Notes under the pieces: generated by a model
What the model saw: only the letters and a program-made list of their open reading frames with translations
What the model was told of the DNA's origin: nothing
Databases searched by the model: none
Source: Saprospiraceae bacterium
GTDB lineage: Bacteria; Bacteroidota; Bacteroidia; Chitinophagales; Saprospiraceae
NCBI GenBank assembly: GCA_016718205.1
Contig: JADKEB010000034.1
Coordinates: forward strand, 248,001 to 312,000
Length of the DNA: 64,000 bases
Reading direction: 5' to 3'
Position numbers and translations under genes: made by a program
In this document: piece by piece, positions 18,097-27,708 of the stretch
How positions within the stretch are numbered: the stretch's first letter is position 1
Layout of the letters: the number at the start of each line of letters is the position of its first letter

Positions 18097-21000
18097 TTAA
18101 CTAAACAAATAATTGATATCATCTCTGGTCAGACTCTTGAAGAATGCGGTGTCTTCCTGAACGATTTCTTTGGAGATGAGTAATTTTTTTTCCTGGAGTT
18201 GAATGATCTTCTCTTCGACACTGTCTTTGCAGATCATTTTATATGCAAATATATTATTTTTCTGACCTATACGATGTGTACGGTCAATGGCTTGTTGTTC
18301 GACAGCAGGATTCCACCATGGATCAACGATATAGACATAGTCTGCTTCTGTGAGGTTAAGTCCCACGCCACCAGCTTTGAGAGAGATCAGAAACACATTG
18401 ATATCTTCTCTGGATTGGAACGTTTCTACTTGTTCTTGTCTTCCTATAGCAGAAGTGCTTCCATCCAGATAGCAATATTTGATTTTACTTTTGTCCATTT
18501 CATCTCTTATGAGGGCAAGCATTTCGGTAAACTGAGAAAATACAAGCATTTTGTGTTCGCCCATATTCTCTTCTATTTCTCTTACGAGCTCCAGAATTTT
18601 TATACCTTTGGTTGTTATATCTTTGTCTTTCAGCAATCGGGGATCGTCACATATTTGTCTGAGTCTCAGCAATCCTTCGAGGATATACATACCTGATTTT
18701 GCTATGCCTTCAGTCTCTATTTTTTGCATTAATGCATGCCGGTAGTAGTCTTTATACTCGTCATAAATGACTTTTTGAGCTTTTTCCATCTGGCACCACA
18801 AGATCATTTCTGTTTTTTCGGGCAAATCGGGTGCAACTTCTGCCTTGGTACGCCGGAGCATAAATGGTTTTATAAGCTTTCGCAACAAAACACCGGCATC
18901 TTTATCACCGTCTCTATCTATTGGATTAGCAAATTCATGTCTGAAAAACTCTCGTCCTCCCAGCAATCCGGGGTTCAGAAAGTTGAACTGGGCATATATG
19001 TCATAAGTATTGTTCTGAAGTGGTGTACCACTGAGTATAAATCTGTTTCGTGCTTTGAGCAATTGAACGGCCTTTGTGGATATGGCATCAGGATTTTTTA
19101 TTGCCTGACTTTCATCGAGAATGACGTATTCCCATTCAAAATTTAACAGGGTTTCTATATCATTGCGCACAATACCATAGGACGAGATGACGATATCATA
19201 ATCATTAAAATGTTCATCACTGAATGTCCTTCCGAGACCATAAAAGAGGTGGTACTTCAGATCGGGGGAAAACTTTTTTAACTCATTTTCCCAGTTGTAG
19301 ATCAGAGATGTGGGACAGATAATAAGGCTTGTAGGATTATTATATTTTTGTTTAATTAATGACAAAAAAGTAATCGTTTGCAGGGTTTTTCCCAATCCCA
19401 TATCATCCGCAAGACATCCTCCCCAGGAGACTTCATCCAGAACCTGCATCCATTGATACCCTGTCTCCTGATAAGGTCTCAAAGTGGCTTTTATATTGGA
19501 AGGGATGGGTGCTGTCTTGACGTTTTCGATGTAAAGGAGTTTTCTTTTTTTCTCTTCAATTTCATCAATGATATCCTGATCATCGATCTGATCAAAGAGC
19601 ATTTCTACTATGTTAAAGTGTTTTTTACTGATCTTCAATCCCGTTTTTTCGTCTACGGCAAACTTAAACAGGCTGCTGTATTTTTTGAGCCATTCTTCAG
19701 GAAGCATCCCGAATGAACCGTCACCAAGTACCACAAAGTCCTGGCCGTTCATGATAGCTTTTTTGATATCTCTGAAATTGATCTCCTGGTCTCCCCAGGA
19801 AGCAGACACCTGAACATCAAACCAGTCGATACCACTGGATACTTTCATATCCCATTTGGGCGTGGAGGTATTATACTTAAATCGTTTCAACTCATTGAAG
19901 CCTATCATTTTGATATCTTCAGCCATCAACTGTTTTGAAAACTGAATAAACCATTGATTTTTCATCACTTCGTCAAACGAAAGCAAAAAATATGGCTGAA
20001 AACTCTGAGTTTTGAATTGAGGATGCATAGACCTGATGTACTCTATGAATGCTTCTTCTTCGGGCACATTTCTTATTAATAGCTGTTTTCCACTATCTTC
20101 CTGAAAATAATGGTCTCCGGTATCATGCATATCTATCAAAAGATCATCATAAAAAAACTTAGGACCTATCTGTAAGAACTTATCCTGAAACTCTTTGAGA
20201 TGAACTGAAGGAACCATTGTTGTTTCTCTCACCTGCAGGCTGAATATATCCGGAATCTCGATTCCAAATTTCTGAGAAAGCGGAAAAAGAACATTTTTTA
20301 CAACTTTGTCGGCGATATGTACCGGAAAGACAAGCTTTCCCTGAGGCATTGATTCCAGAAAAGGTACGAGATCTTTCCGTCTATTGAGGTACAAAACGCC
20401 TTTTGAAAGTACCACATTACCAAAATATATCTCACAAGCTTCCTCATCACCAATGACGACTCTACCTTCTTCATCACGAAAAATAGTATGTACAGTTATA
20501 AACTTTTCATTTGAACTCACTTTCAAGTCAGCGTACACCGGTTGTGGGGATAGTTGAATCTCTTTCAGGTTGGATTTAGAAAAATTTTCATTGTCTGGAA
20601 TCATTTTTACGTGATTCCATCGACAAAGTTGCTGCCAGTGTTCTTCGAGTTTAGAGTTAAAATATTTAAGATATTGCCTTCGTGTGGCATCGTAAGGTTG
20701 GCTAGAAAAAATATTGTAACTACTTGTATAGTATCCTGAACCTAATAGCTCTTTATAATTGATATAACTGAAATCCATGAGCATGCCGTACATATCATCA
20801 TCAAGCACTGAGAGCAAAGGAATGTTTTCTTCCTTATTGATGATGATACGGGAAAGTTTAGCTTCCCCTTTTTTGGATGGCTCTATCTTAAGGGCTTCTA
20901 TCCTTAGCGGAATATTGGACTGCAATGAGTGAGACAACTGAAACAGAAGCCCGACTTCATGCATATCTCTGGCTACTCTGAATTTTTTAGTTTTTTCCTG

Positions 21001-22011
21001 TGACACTATCAGGCTGCTTATCTTCAAAAGCTTTCCGGCACTTACAAAATGAGACGGGACATACGATAATGACAATCGACCAGAAAAATCGGTGGCAAAT
21101 CGGAATTCTGCTGCTTCAGGGTCATTTAATGTCAGACCATAATCAGCAAGGAGTATATTTTTTTCTTTATCCTGATTGCAGAATGGCACAAACAAAAAGT
21201 AATTGCCGATGTCAGAAAGATAGGAGACACTGTCTAGTGCGTGTGAGCATATATTATTTTCATAGCTTTGACCACAAGTGCACTTTATTTCCAGGTCATT
21301 ATTTTTGTTTACGCGGAAGGAAATGGTCTTTCGATCAGAATGAAACTGATAAGCTATATCTATACCATTGCCCGATGTAGTTAATTTTTTAAAGATTTTA
21401 TTTCGTCGCGAAACATTTTTTAAATCCGGTATGGCAGATGCCATGCGATAAAAATTGAAGTCTTTGGCATCTTTTATCACAAAAGGTTTTGATAGGTCTC
21501 CCGGATTTTTATCAGAAGATTTTAAAGAATGACCTTCACTCCACGACGAGCCCACCTGGACAATTTTATTAAGCCTGTTTAATAAATTCTTTTTGTTTTG
21601 GATTTCTTTGGATTTATTTTTTTGGTTTTCTGCTTCTATTTTTTTGTTATGCTCTTCTCTGCGCAGCACTTCTATTTTTTTAAAATTTTCTTCCTGAAAG
21701 CATTGATTTTTTGCTGAAATGAGCACTTTAGCGATATGAGGACATTTTCCGCTGTGGTTATATGTAGTACAGTCGCACTGTATAGCATAGGGACTTTTTC
21801 CTTTATTGACCATGACAGAGTGTGTGTCATTGCCATCTGCGACAAGGTAGGTGATATAGTTGCCCAGGATTCTTCTGGGATGCATATTTTCTGCGGATAA
21901 TTCTAACGACCCTATAACAGGATTTACATATTCTTCAAATAATTGTTGAATCTGATCTGCTACAAGATGATCAGAAATTATAATTTTATTGGACTGATTG
22001 TCGATACTCAA
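18097..22011 (-). CDS. SWIM zinc-finger SNF2-family helicase
   Basis: 1304 residues. Two SWIM-type CxCx(n)CxH fingers are visible near the N-terminus: CDCTTYNHSGKCPH (about 80-93) and CTCGQSYENNICSH (about 240-253). A long middle region (about 270-840) is family-specific. The SNF2 ATPase follows: DDMGLGKT near 870, the DESQ Walker B near 967, SGTPLQNN near 995, and helicase-C motifs SLKAGGVGLNLTEADYV and DRTHRIGQ near 1190-1225. Such proteins are common in Bacteroidota; they translocate on double-stranded DNA, but their cellular role is poorly defined. Large single gene, 30 bases downstream of the glycosyltransferase gene. Confidence 0.9.
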   Translation of the reverse strand: MSIDNQSNKIIISDHLVADQIQQLFEEYVNPVIGSLELSAENMHPRRILGNYITYLVADGNDTHSVMVNKGKSPYAIQCDCTTYNHSGKCPHIAKVLISAKNQCFQEENFKKIEVLRREEHNKKIEAENQKNKSKEIQNKKNLLNRLNKIVQVGSSWSEGHSLKSSDKNPGDLSKPFVIKDAKDFNFYRMASAIPDLKNVSRRNKIFKKLTTSGNGIDIAYQFHSDRKTISFRVNKNNDLEIKCTCGQSYENNICSHALDSVSYLSDIGNYFLFVPFCNQDKEKNILLADYGLTLNDPEAAEFRFATDFSGRLSLSYVPSHFVSAGKLLKISSLIVSQEKTKKFRVARDMHEVGLLFQLSHSLQSNIPLRIEALKIEPSKKGEAKLSRIIINKEENIPLLSVLDDDMYGMLMDFSYINYKELLGSGYYTSSYNIFSSQPYDATRRQYLKYFNSKLEEHWQQLCRWNHVKMIPDNENFSKSNLKEIQLSPQPVYADLKVSSNEKFITVHTIFRDEEGRVVIGDEEACEIYFGNVVLSKGVLYLNRRKDLVPFLESMPQGKLVFPVHIADKVVKNVLFPLSQKFGIEIPDIFSLQVRETTMVPSVHLKEFQDKFLQIGPKFFYDDLLIDMHDTGDHYFQEDSGKQLLIRNVPEEEAFIEYIRSMHPQFKTQSFQPYFLLSFDEVMKNQWFIQFSKQLMAEDIKMIGFNELKRFKYNTSTPKWDMKVSSGIDWFDVQVSASWGDQEINFRDIKKAIMNGQDFVVLGDGSFGMLPEEWLKKYSSLFKFAVDEKTGLKISKKHFNIVEMLFDQIDDQDIIDEIEEKKRKLLYIENVKTAPIPSNIKATLRPYQETGYQWMQVLDEVSWGGCLADDMGLGKTLQTITFLSLIKQKYNNPTSLIICPTSLIYNWENELKKFSPDLKYHLFYGLGRTFSDEHFNDYDIVISSYGIVRNDIETLLNFEWEYVILDESQAIKNPDAISTKAVQLLKARNRFILSGTPLQNNTYDIYAQFNFLNPGLLGGREFFRHEFANPIDRDGDKDAGVLLRKLIKPFMLRRTKAEVAPDLPEKTEMILWCQMEKAQKVIYDEYKDYYRHALMQKIETEGIAKSGMYILEGLLRLRQICDDPRLLKDKDITTKGIKILELVREIEENMGEHKMLVFSQFTEMLALIRDEMDKSKIKYCYLDGSTSAIGRQEQVETFQSREDINVFLISLKAGGVGLNLTEADYVYIVDPWWNPAVEQQAIDRTHRIGQKNNIFAYKMICKDSVEEKIIQLQEKKLLISKEIVQEDTAFFKSLTRDDINYLFS

Positions 22012-22041
22012 TATTAGTTAAAATTAAACCAACCGCAAAAG

Positions 22042-23085
22042 TCAGGATTTAATCATACTTTCAATAATTTCGGGCAGTTTTTTTGTTTCGTTTTGATTTA
22101 TAATATAGTATTTATAATCATTTTTGATTACATCGGCGATATATTCCTGTTCTGTCTGTCCGGGAGTAGGTATCAGGATAGCATTAATATCCAAAAGATG
22201 TATGTCCATGATAGTGGAGTATCCGGATCTTGCAATCAGAATTTTGGAAGTATTTAATAATGTTTCTATTTGTTGGGATGGCAATATATCTATCATAGAG
22301 ATATGGTTTTCGGATTTAACAGTGGGGCTTCCGATTTCAGTCCCTCTTACGAAACATATTTTGTAAGTATTCAAAGTGTTTAAAACAGTTAAAAGAAGAG
22401 ATTCCAATTTCGATCTCTGAGGCTCAGGACCTGACAAAATGACACAAATGTCAGTTTTTTTGGGCAAGTCAAACTTTCGGATTCGAGTCAAGGGGCCTAT
22501 ATAGACAGCTTTTATATCCTTACCGGATGACAATGCCGGACAAATTGCCCTTTCCCCTTCATAATCGGGCACAAAACAAGTATCAAATTTTTTGATAAAC
22601 CATTGGTGGAGGGCAGAACCAAGAGATGCTATTAGTTTGTTGGGATGAAGAATGTTGATCTGATGAGTGATATAGTAGTTCCGTGTTTTCTTTGTTCTGC
22701 ATCCTAGTCGATTGTCAGAAAGGATTACATTTGCGTTATACTTTTGTGACAAGGATTTTACTATCGCCTTTTCTCTGTTGACAGCACGAATCATAGTAGG
22801 CAAAGCCATCAGCATGTTTACTAAAATATTTTCATACTTATATCTGATATTATAACCAGGACATGATTCAAATGTCAATTGGGGAAATTCCTTCTTCAAT
22901 AGTTCCAAAGATTCGCCATCTGAGGCTATTATAACTTGTGCACAATGTTGGATCAACCAATGAATGACCGGAATACATCTTGAGGCGTGACCCAAACCCC
23001 AATTGAGCGGCGCGACAATGACGATATCGTTACCGTGAAAATAAGATCGAAATACATCCTGACTTTTTTCAGAAATCTCATTCAT
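22042..23085 (-). CDS. MurG-like (GT-B fold) glycosyltransferase
   Basis: 347 residues. The N-terminal domain carries APLNWGLGHASRCIPVI, the glycine loop that binds the acceptor side in GT28-like enzymes; the C-terminal domain has ILIARSGYSTIMD and IPTPGQTEQEY, the nucleotide-sugar binding region. Length fits the family of COG4671/MurG-like transferases. No membrane helix or signal is seen, so it acts on the cytoplasmic side. Its start overlaps the stop of the upstream gene by 4 bases, indicating translational coupling with the L,D-transpeptidase-like protein. Substrate unknown. Confidence 0.75.
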   Translation of the reverse strand: MNEISEKSQDVFRSYFHGNDIVIVAPLNWGLGHASRCIPVIHWLIQHCAQVIIASDGESLELLKKEFPQLTFESCPGYNIRYKYENILVNMLMALPTMIRAVNREKAIVKSLSQKYNANVILSDNRLGCRTKKTRNYYITHQINILHPNKLIASLGSALHQWFIKKFDTCFVPDYEGERAICPALSSGKDIKAVYIGPLTRIRKFDLPKKTDICVILSGPEPQRSKLESLLLTVLNTLNTYKICFVRGTEIGSPTVKSENHISMIDILPSQQIETLLNTSKILIARSGYSTIMDIHLLDINAILIPTPGQTEQEYIADVIKNDYKYYIINQNETKKLPEIIESMIKS

Positions 23086-24317
23086 TGCATTGTTATTTCA
23101 GGTGGTTGAAAATCTGAAATTTCAGCGACGATGAGCCATTCAGGCGTAAGATTATTTTTAATCAATGCATCGAGGATTTGCTGCTGAGCACTATAAGAAA
23201 TCCTGCCATCTTTATCCCATATCTCCGGACTGCAGAGACAGCCTAATGATGGTGTACATGGATAAAAAATTTGTCCGCGATAAAATTCAGGATCTATAGT
23301 AGTGCCGTGGGCAATAATTTCAGACCTCCCAAGTTTTCCGGCGTAATAAGCTTCGTACAAAGCAGTCACCTTTCCGAGTATTTCCCCTAACAAGGTTTTG
23401 TAATACATCTCATAATCTCTGTTTCCCTGAAAAAACTGATGATTATTTTCAAAAGGCATTACCATCTGAATGTTGGTAGTGGGTCCTATCCATTTATTCT
23501 CAGAAATATCAGTACCGGTGATCCTATACAGTCCTTGAGGTGTGTTACCATTAGTAAGGTAATATGGTAAATTGGAGATTGAGCGGGCAAGTTGCGGGAT
23601 TTTGATCACTTTTCCATCATCCTCAGCCAGCCATGAACCATTTGATGTTCTGATCATGAGGTACCCGGGTATATTTCTGTCACTTGATTGAAAGCTGCAG
23701 AGCACTACTTTACCCGTCAAAAATGATGTATCAGTAAAGTTTTTTTGAGCTGGTTTTTGAAGTGATGGATGTTTCCTTTTGATATATGCTACAAGCCAGT
23801 CAGTGCCCGAGATCTTGTCAGAAGGATTTATTCTGGGTCGTAAGCTGGATAATAAAAGATATTCCAATGCCATAGCCTGATTTTTAGCATTGTCGAGTTT
23901 CCTCCATTCTTGTTTTATCTTTTTAGCAAAATCATTTGGGTATAATGTGTAGAGCATTTCGAGAAAGCTTCTTTGATATTCAGCACTTCCGGATGATAAG
24001 TTTTGTATAAAAGATGGTATCAACCTACGGAGTTTTTCAGGCTTGTACAGCATCAGCTGCATCGCCCAAAAGGCACCTTGCCAAGAGTCGCTACATTGGA
24101 ACGGATCAACTTTTATTTCAATAAGGCTGTCAATATTGTTTTTTAAATACGTGGCTTTCAAAGACCTTTCTGGTTTGGAAGCAAATAAAAATTGCTTTTT
24201 GTCCTGCGAAAAAGCCTTAATTTGCTGCCCGTCGGCATATATTCCTGTTAGTATTAAAACAATAACAACTATATAAAATTTATATTTTTTTCCCATCATA
24301 GAGGATTGAAATGACAA
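23082..24317 (-). CDS. Secreted protein with L,D-transpeptidase-like motif
   Basis: 411 residues. A hydrophobic signal near residues 11-30 suggests export. The N-terminal 200 residues are helical and unrecognised. In the C-terminal part, YYLTNGNTPQGLYRITG, then AHGTT and, after about 16 residues, TPSLGCLCSP have the order and spacing of YkuD L,D-transpeptidases (HG, then S-x-G-C with catalytic Cys), although the Arg usually two residues after the Cys is a Cys here. The role would be peptidoglycan cross-linking or modification. Coupled by a 4-base overlap to the glycosyltransferase downstream. A motif-only assignment. Confidence 0.5.
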   Translation of the reverse strand: MSFQSSMMGKKYKFYIVVIVLILTGIYADGQQIKAFSQDKKQFLFASKPERSLKATYLKNNIDSLIEIKVDPFQCSDSWQGAFWAMQLMLYKPEKLRRLIPSFIQNLSSGSAEYQRSFLEMLYTLYPNDFAKKIKQEWRKLDNAKNQAMALEYLLLSSLRPRINPSDKISGTDWLVAYIKRKHPSLQKPAQKNFTDTSFLTGKVVLCSFQSSDRNIPGYLMIRTSNGSWLAEDDGKVIKIPQLARSISNLPYYLTNGNTPQGLYRITGTDISENKWIGPTTNIQMVMPFENNHQFFQGNRDYEMYYKTLLGEILGKVTALYEAYYAGKLGRSEIIAHGTTIDPEFYRGQIFYPCTPSLGCLCSPEIWDKDGRISYSAQQQILDALIKNNLTPEWLIVAEISDFQPPEITMQ

Positions 24318-24332
24318 ATATATTCCTTTCGG

Positions 24333-25142
24333 TCAGGCATTCAATATAGTCTGATATAACTTTTTGGTTTCCGGTAGTGGTTTAATGCTCATCTCTTCAT
24401 CAAGGACTTTTTCACATACCTTATATGTCTTGATGGCCATAGGTCGGTTGCCTTTTGCAAAAAATGCTGCCATCTGTATTCTGTAAGCATCTTCCCATGT
24501 GATATCTCCCAGGAGGGCATCCTGACACAACTGGATGCTTTCAGTAGGATTGGTTGGAAGCACTAATTCTGCCAAAGCAGTACTGGCATTCAGAAATGAC
24601 AGTTGTATCCTTTCTCTTTCATCAGCTGACCAGTCTTCATATATTCTGTCAGGGAGGAATACTCCGGTATGCATTTTTAATGCTTCTCTGAGTAGTATTT
24701 GTGCCTGTGCCGGATCTGACTGTATCATTCTGTTGCCTTCAGCAAGCAAAGCATCAAAATCATATATATCTACCCAGATATCATCAGCCATCAAGGCATA
24801 GGCGTGGTTGTTTCTCTCTATGTATTTAGAGTTCGCATGGCTTTTTTTTTCAGGTTCCAAAACTTTACTTATACCATGCAAGGCTACTTTAAATCCCTGA
24901 TCATCCATTTCGTCTTCCCATAGTCTGTCTATTAGTTGTTCTTTGTGCAGAGCCTTTCGGTGGCACGCTATGATCATAAACTGAAAAAGCTGTAGCGATT
25001 TGTCTCTTTTCCATGCTTGATGTGGTACTCTTTGCCCATCCACATATACCTCAAATTTGCCCATAGTATATACCTGAACGCTGGTATTTATTTTTTTGGC
25101 AATAATATCCTGAAGTGTCGCTGGATTCATTTGTGTCAACAT
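24333..25142 (-). CDS. SARP-like transcription regulator (winged helix plus BTAD)
   Basis: 269 residues. An OmpR/PhoB-type winged helix (about 22-105; VYTMGKFEVYVDGQRV followed by KSLQLFQFMII and LIDRLWED) is followed by a bacterial transcriptional activator domain of helical repeats (about 110-265; DIYDFDALLAEG, MHTGVFLPDRIYEDW, AIKTYKVCEKVLDEEM). This is the SARP layout best known from Actinobacteria but also frequent in Bacteroidota. No sensor domain is fused. The stop lies 15 bases before the L,D-transpeptidase-like gene, so it may control that pair. Confidence 0.75.
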   Translation of the reverse strand: MLTQMNPATLQDIIAKKINTSVQVYTMGKFEVYVDGQRVPHQAWKRDKSLQLFQFMIIACHRKALHKEQLIDRLWEDEMDDQGFKVALHGISKVLEPEKKSHANSKYIERNNHAYALMADDIWVDIYDFDALLAEGNRMIQSDPAQAQILLREALKMHTGVFLPDRIYEDWSADERERIQLSFLNASTALAELVLPTNPTESIQLCQDALLGDITWEDAYRIQMAAFFAKGNRPMAIKTYKVCEKVLDEEMSIKPLPETKKLYQTILNA

Positions 25143-25170
25143 ATCATTTCAATCGTTCACAAGGGTCAGT

Positions 25171-25716
25171 TTAAGATTGGTTTTTTTTACCGGTCTGGAG
25201 CTTGTCTATTTTCTTTTCTATGGTTTCAAGTCTTTGGGTTAGTAGATCCAGTTTTTGGACAATCTCTGCCTTGGATGCAGGAAGTATATTGTCAAATTCA
25301 ATTTTTGTGCCTATAGTGTGCTCTATTTTCTGGCCTATGGCGTCAGAAATATTATGGATCTGTTCCTGGATCTGATCCTGGATATTTTCTGCCTGCTTTT
25401 TTGGATCTTTGATAGAATCCATTACTAATTTTGGTGTGGAGGATGCTACTTTTTTCCAAAACTCAAAACTCTTAGCTAAAATACCTTTCTGGGTATCGTC
25501 GGGTTTGTCCTCGACAGCCTTTATGGTCATAGATGTTATGATATTTTGAACAAATGATTTTGCATCTTCAAAATTGGTAAACCGAGCTTCTTCGCCGGAC
25601 TGTACATGACGAATATTGCCTCGCCATTCAACTTGATGGTCACCATCTTCTTTTTCAAAAATCTTCTGTGATAACCTCAATACAAATGATGCTGTTTCTT
25701 CTTTTTTATTTGCCAT
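25171..25716 (-). CDS. Hypothetical protein with WRG...HVxSGE motif and coiled coil
   Basis: 181 residues, no signal or membrane segment. The N-terminal 60 residues form a short strand-rich module (FVLRLSQKIFEKE, VEWRGNIRHVQSGEEARF) that I have seen in small proteins of varied bacteria but cannot name functionally. The C-terminal 100 residues are helical, ending in a heptad coiled coil (IVQKLDLLTQRLETIEKKIDKLQ). An AGGAGG stands 14 bases before the ATG, a rather long spacing. It lies 28 bases upstream of the SARP-like gene, likely in the same transcript. Confidence 0.55.
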   Translation of the reverse strand: MANKKEETASFVLRLSQKIFEKEDGDHQVEWRGNIRHVQSGEEARFTNFEDAKSFVQNIITSMTIKAVEDKPDDTQKGILAKSFEFWKKVASSTPKLVMDSIKDPKKQAENIQDQIQEQIHNISDAIGQKIEHTIGTKIEFDNILPASKAEIVQKLDLLTQRLETIEKKIDKLQTGKKNQS

Positions 25717-26039
25717 ATTCTATCAATTTATTCCTCCTGTCTCTGAAGGGTTAGGGTAAAATTAGTCTTTTTTATTAAAACCTGAAAACAAATTCTTAAA
25801 AATCATATCATAGTTCAAAAATCGAATAGATAATAAAAAACCAAAAAATCAAATTTTATTCACCTGACAATTGAAAAATTCCATAACAATTGCGGTTTTT
25901 TCAAAGCATTTTACATTACTAAAATGCGTTTCGATAACTCATTTTATGGATTTTCTGTCTGATTTTCTAAGATTTTAATGTTGTATGAGTAACCTATGTT
26001 ACCTATAAGCAGTTTAAGAACTTTGATCATACTCATATA
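25717..26039. other. Intergenic, no gene seen
   Basis: About 320 AT-rich bases between divergent genes. I find no ORF, RNA-like structure or repeat. The last 60 bases before the sulfide:quinone oxidoreductase gene hold a regulatory site listed separately. Confidence 0.5.
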
Positions 26040-26082
26040 TGACAAAAGTCACTTTTTGAATACATTATAGCACCTACTTTTG
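26040..26082 (+). promoter_or_regulatory. TGAC-N4-GTCA inverted repeat plus -7 box of the sulfide operon
   Basis: TGACAAAAGTCA (26040-26051) is a 4+4 inverted repeat with a 4-base spacer, the geometry of CRP/FNR-family operators. TACTTTTG (26075-26082) is a good TAnnTTTG -7 box. The repeat centre lies 29.5 bases upstream of the -7 box, near -42 to -44 from the expected start site, the class II activator position. The same arrangement with the same spacing occurs at 40433-40475. Confidence 0.55.
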
Positions 26083-26102
26083 AGCCATAATCATATTTGA
26101 AG

Positions 26103-27335
26103 ATGAAAAAAGTAGTAATAATCGGAGCAGGTACAGGGGGCACCATTATGGCTCAGCAGCTCAACAAAGAACTCGATAGTAAAAATTGGAGTATTACTAT
26201 TATAGATGAGCGCAAAGAACATTATTATCAGCCGGGATTTTTGTTTTTGCCTTTTGATCAGTACAAGCCGGAAGATGTAGTCAAGCCGATCAAAGATTTT
26301 ATACCTAAAGTTGTGGATTTTATCAATGAATCTGCGACTAAGATTTTGCCTGAGGGGCATCAAGTCATTCTGTCTAATGGCAATACTTTGCAGTATGACA
26401 TACTTATAGTAGCCACAGGAACAGAAGTAGCTCCTGAAGAAATAGAAGGAATGCAAAGTGACGAATGGGGCAAAAGTGTATTTACATTTTATACCTATCA
26501 GGGAGCTGTATCATTGAGAGATAAATTGCGCGACTGGAAAGGTGGAAAGCTGGTAGTGCACATCACAGAAATGCCGATCAAATGCCCCGTTGCTCCACTG
26601 GAGTTTGCTTTCCTTGCAGATAGTTTTTTTAAGGATAAAAAGATGCGGGACAAAGTAGAAATCACCTATGTGACGCCTTTGAGTGGTGCATTTACCAAAC
26701 CAAAAGCAACAGCAACTCTAGAATACCTGCTCAAAGAGAAAAATATTCATATCGAATCAGATTTTGCCATTGAATCTGTAAATAATGAAAATAAAACCAT
26801 CAATGATTATGGTGGTAAATCTATTCCTTTTGACCTATTGGTCACCGTACCCACCAACAAAGGAAGAGAAGTAGTCGAAATATCGGGTATGGGAGATGAC
26901 CTTAACTTTATACCTACAGACAAAGGTACATTACAGTCCAAAAAATATCCGGATGTCTTCGTCATAGGTGATGCTACCAATGTACCCACATCCAAAGCTG
27001 GATCTGTAGTCCACTTTGAAGCGGAGATCCTAACGGAAAACATACTTAGTTATATCAAAGGGAAAGAAATGACAGAACAGTTTGATGGTCATGCCAACTG
27101 CTTTATAGAAACAGGCGGTGGCAAAGCACTCCTGATTGATTTTAACTATGATCATGAACCGGTGACCGGTACGTTTCCAATAGCTGGCATAGGACCACTC
27201 AGACTTTTGAAGGAATCACGATTCAATCATTTTGGAAAACTGGCATTCAGGTGGGTTTACTGGAATATGTTGCTCAAAGCAAGACCAATACCATTTGTCA
27301 GTGCCCGAATGAATGAAGCAGGAAAAGATTTTTAA
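26103..27335 (+). CDS. sqr: Sulfide:quinone oxidoreductase-like flavoprotein
   Basis: 410 residues from ATG 26103 (a TTG two codons earlier is less likely). N-terminal FAD-binding GAGTGGTIMAQQL; ITIIDERKEHYYQPGF typical of SQR; VATGTEVAPEEIEGM; KCPVAPLEFAFL with the conserved Cys near 163; second FAD segment FVIGDATNVPTSKAGSVVHFEA; C-terminal amphipathic stretch FGKLAFRWVYWNMLLKARPIP expected to sit on the membrane. The reaction would oxidise sulfide to polysulfide/persulfide and pass electrons to quinone. First gene of a three-gene operon with TusE/DsrC and DsrE proteins, which supports a sulfur role over other NADH dehydrogenase-like flavoproteins. Confidence 0.82.
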   Translation: MKKVVIIGAGTGGTIMAQQLNKELDSKNWSITIIDERKEHYYQPGFLFLPFDQYKPEDVVKPIKDFIPKVVDFINESATKILPEGHQVILSNGNTLQYDILIVATGTEVAPEEIEGMQSDEWGKSVFTFYTYQGAVSLRDKLRDWKGGKLVVHITEMPIKCPVAPLEFAFLADSFFKDKKMRDKVEITYVTPLSGAFTKPKATATLEYLLKEKNIHIESDFAIESVNNENKTINDYGGKSIPFDLLVTVPTNKGREVVEISGMGDDLNFIPTDKGTLQSKKYPDVFVIGDATNVPTSKAGSVVHFEAEILTENILSYIKGKEMTEQFDGHANCFIETGGGKALLIDFNYDHEPVTGTFPIAGIGPLRLLKESRFNHFGKLAFRWVYWNMLLKARPIPFVSARMNEAGKDF

Positions 27336-27368
27336 TTTTTTTATAAAACAATAAATTTTTATTACAGT

Positions 27369-27677
27369 ATGGACAAATTATTAGCAGGCAAAACCGTCTC
27401 TGTGACAGAGGAAGGTTTTATGACTGAATTCAGTCAATGGGATAGAAGTATAGCAGATGCAATAGCTGCTGAAAATGATGTAACACTCTCAGCCAGGCAC
27501 TGGGAAGTGATAGATTATATCCAAACAGAATACAAAAACGATGCCCCTCTCAGCATCAGAAAAATCGGAAAAAGTGGCGTGGTAGATATCAAAGAATTTT
27601 ACCAACTGTTTCCCGTAGCACCGCTGAAGACAGCAACAAAAATAGCAGGCATACCTAAACCTGTAAGTTGTATTTAA
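27369..27677 (+). CDS. TusE/DsrC-family sulfur carrier protein
   Basis: 102 residues, normal for the family. Seen: FMTEFSQWDRSIADAIAAEN, ARHWEVIDYIQTEY, VVDIKEFYQLFP and the C-terminal arm IAGIPKPVSCI with the conserved penultimate Cys. The second Cys of true DsrC, in the ACK segment about ten residues earlier, is Thr here (TATKIAG), so it is a single-Cys, TusE-like carrier rather than the sulfite-reductase partner DsrC. Likely accepts persulfide sulfur produced by the SQR upstream and exchanges it with the DsrE-like protein downstream. 33 bases after sqr. Confidence 0.85.
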   Translation: MDKLLAGKTVSVTEEGFMTEFSQWDRSIADAIAAENDVTLSARHWEVIDYIQTEYKNDAPLSIRKIGKSGVVDIKEFYQLFPVAPLKTATKIAGIPKPVSCI

Positions 27678-27708
27678 TCAAATTGATTCAAAATAAAAAC
27701 AAACAAAA

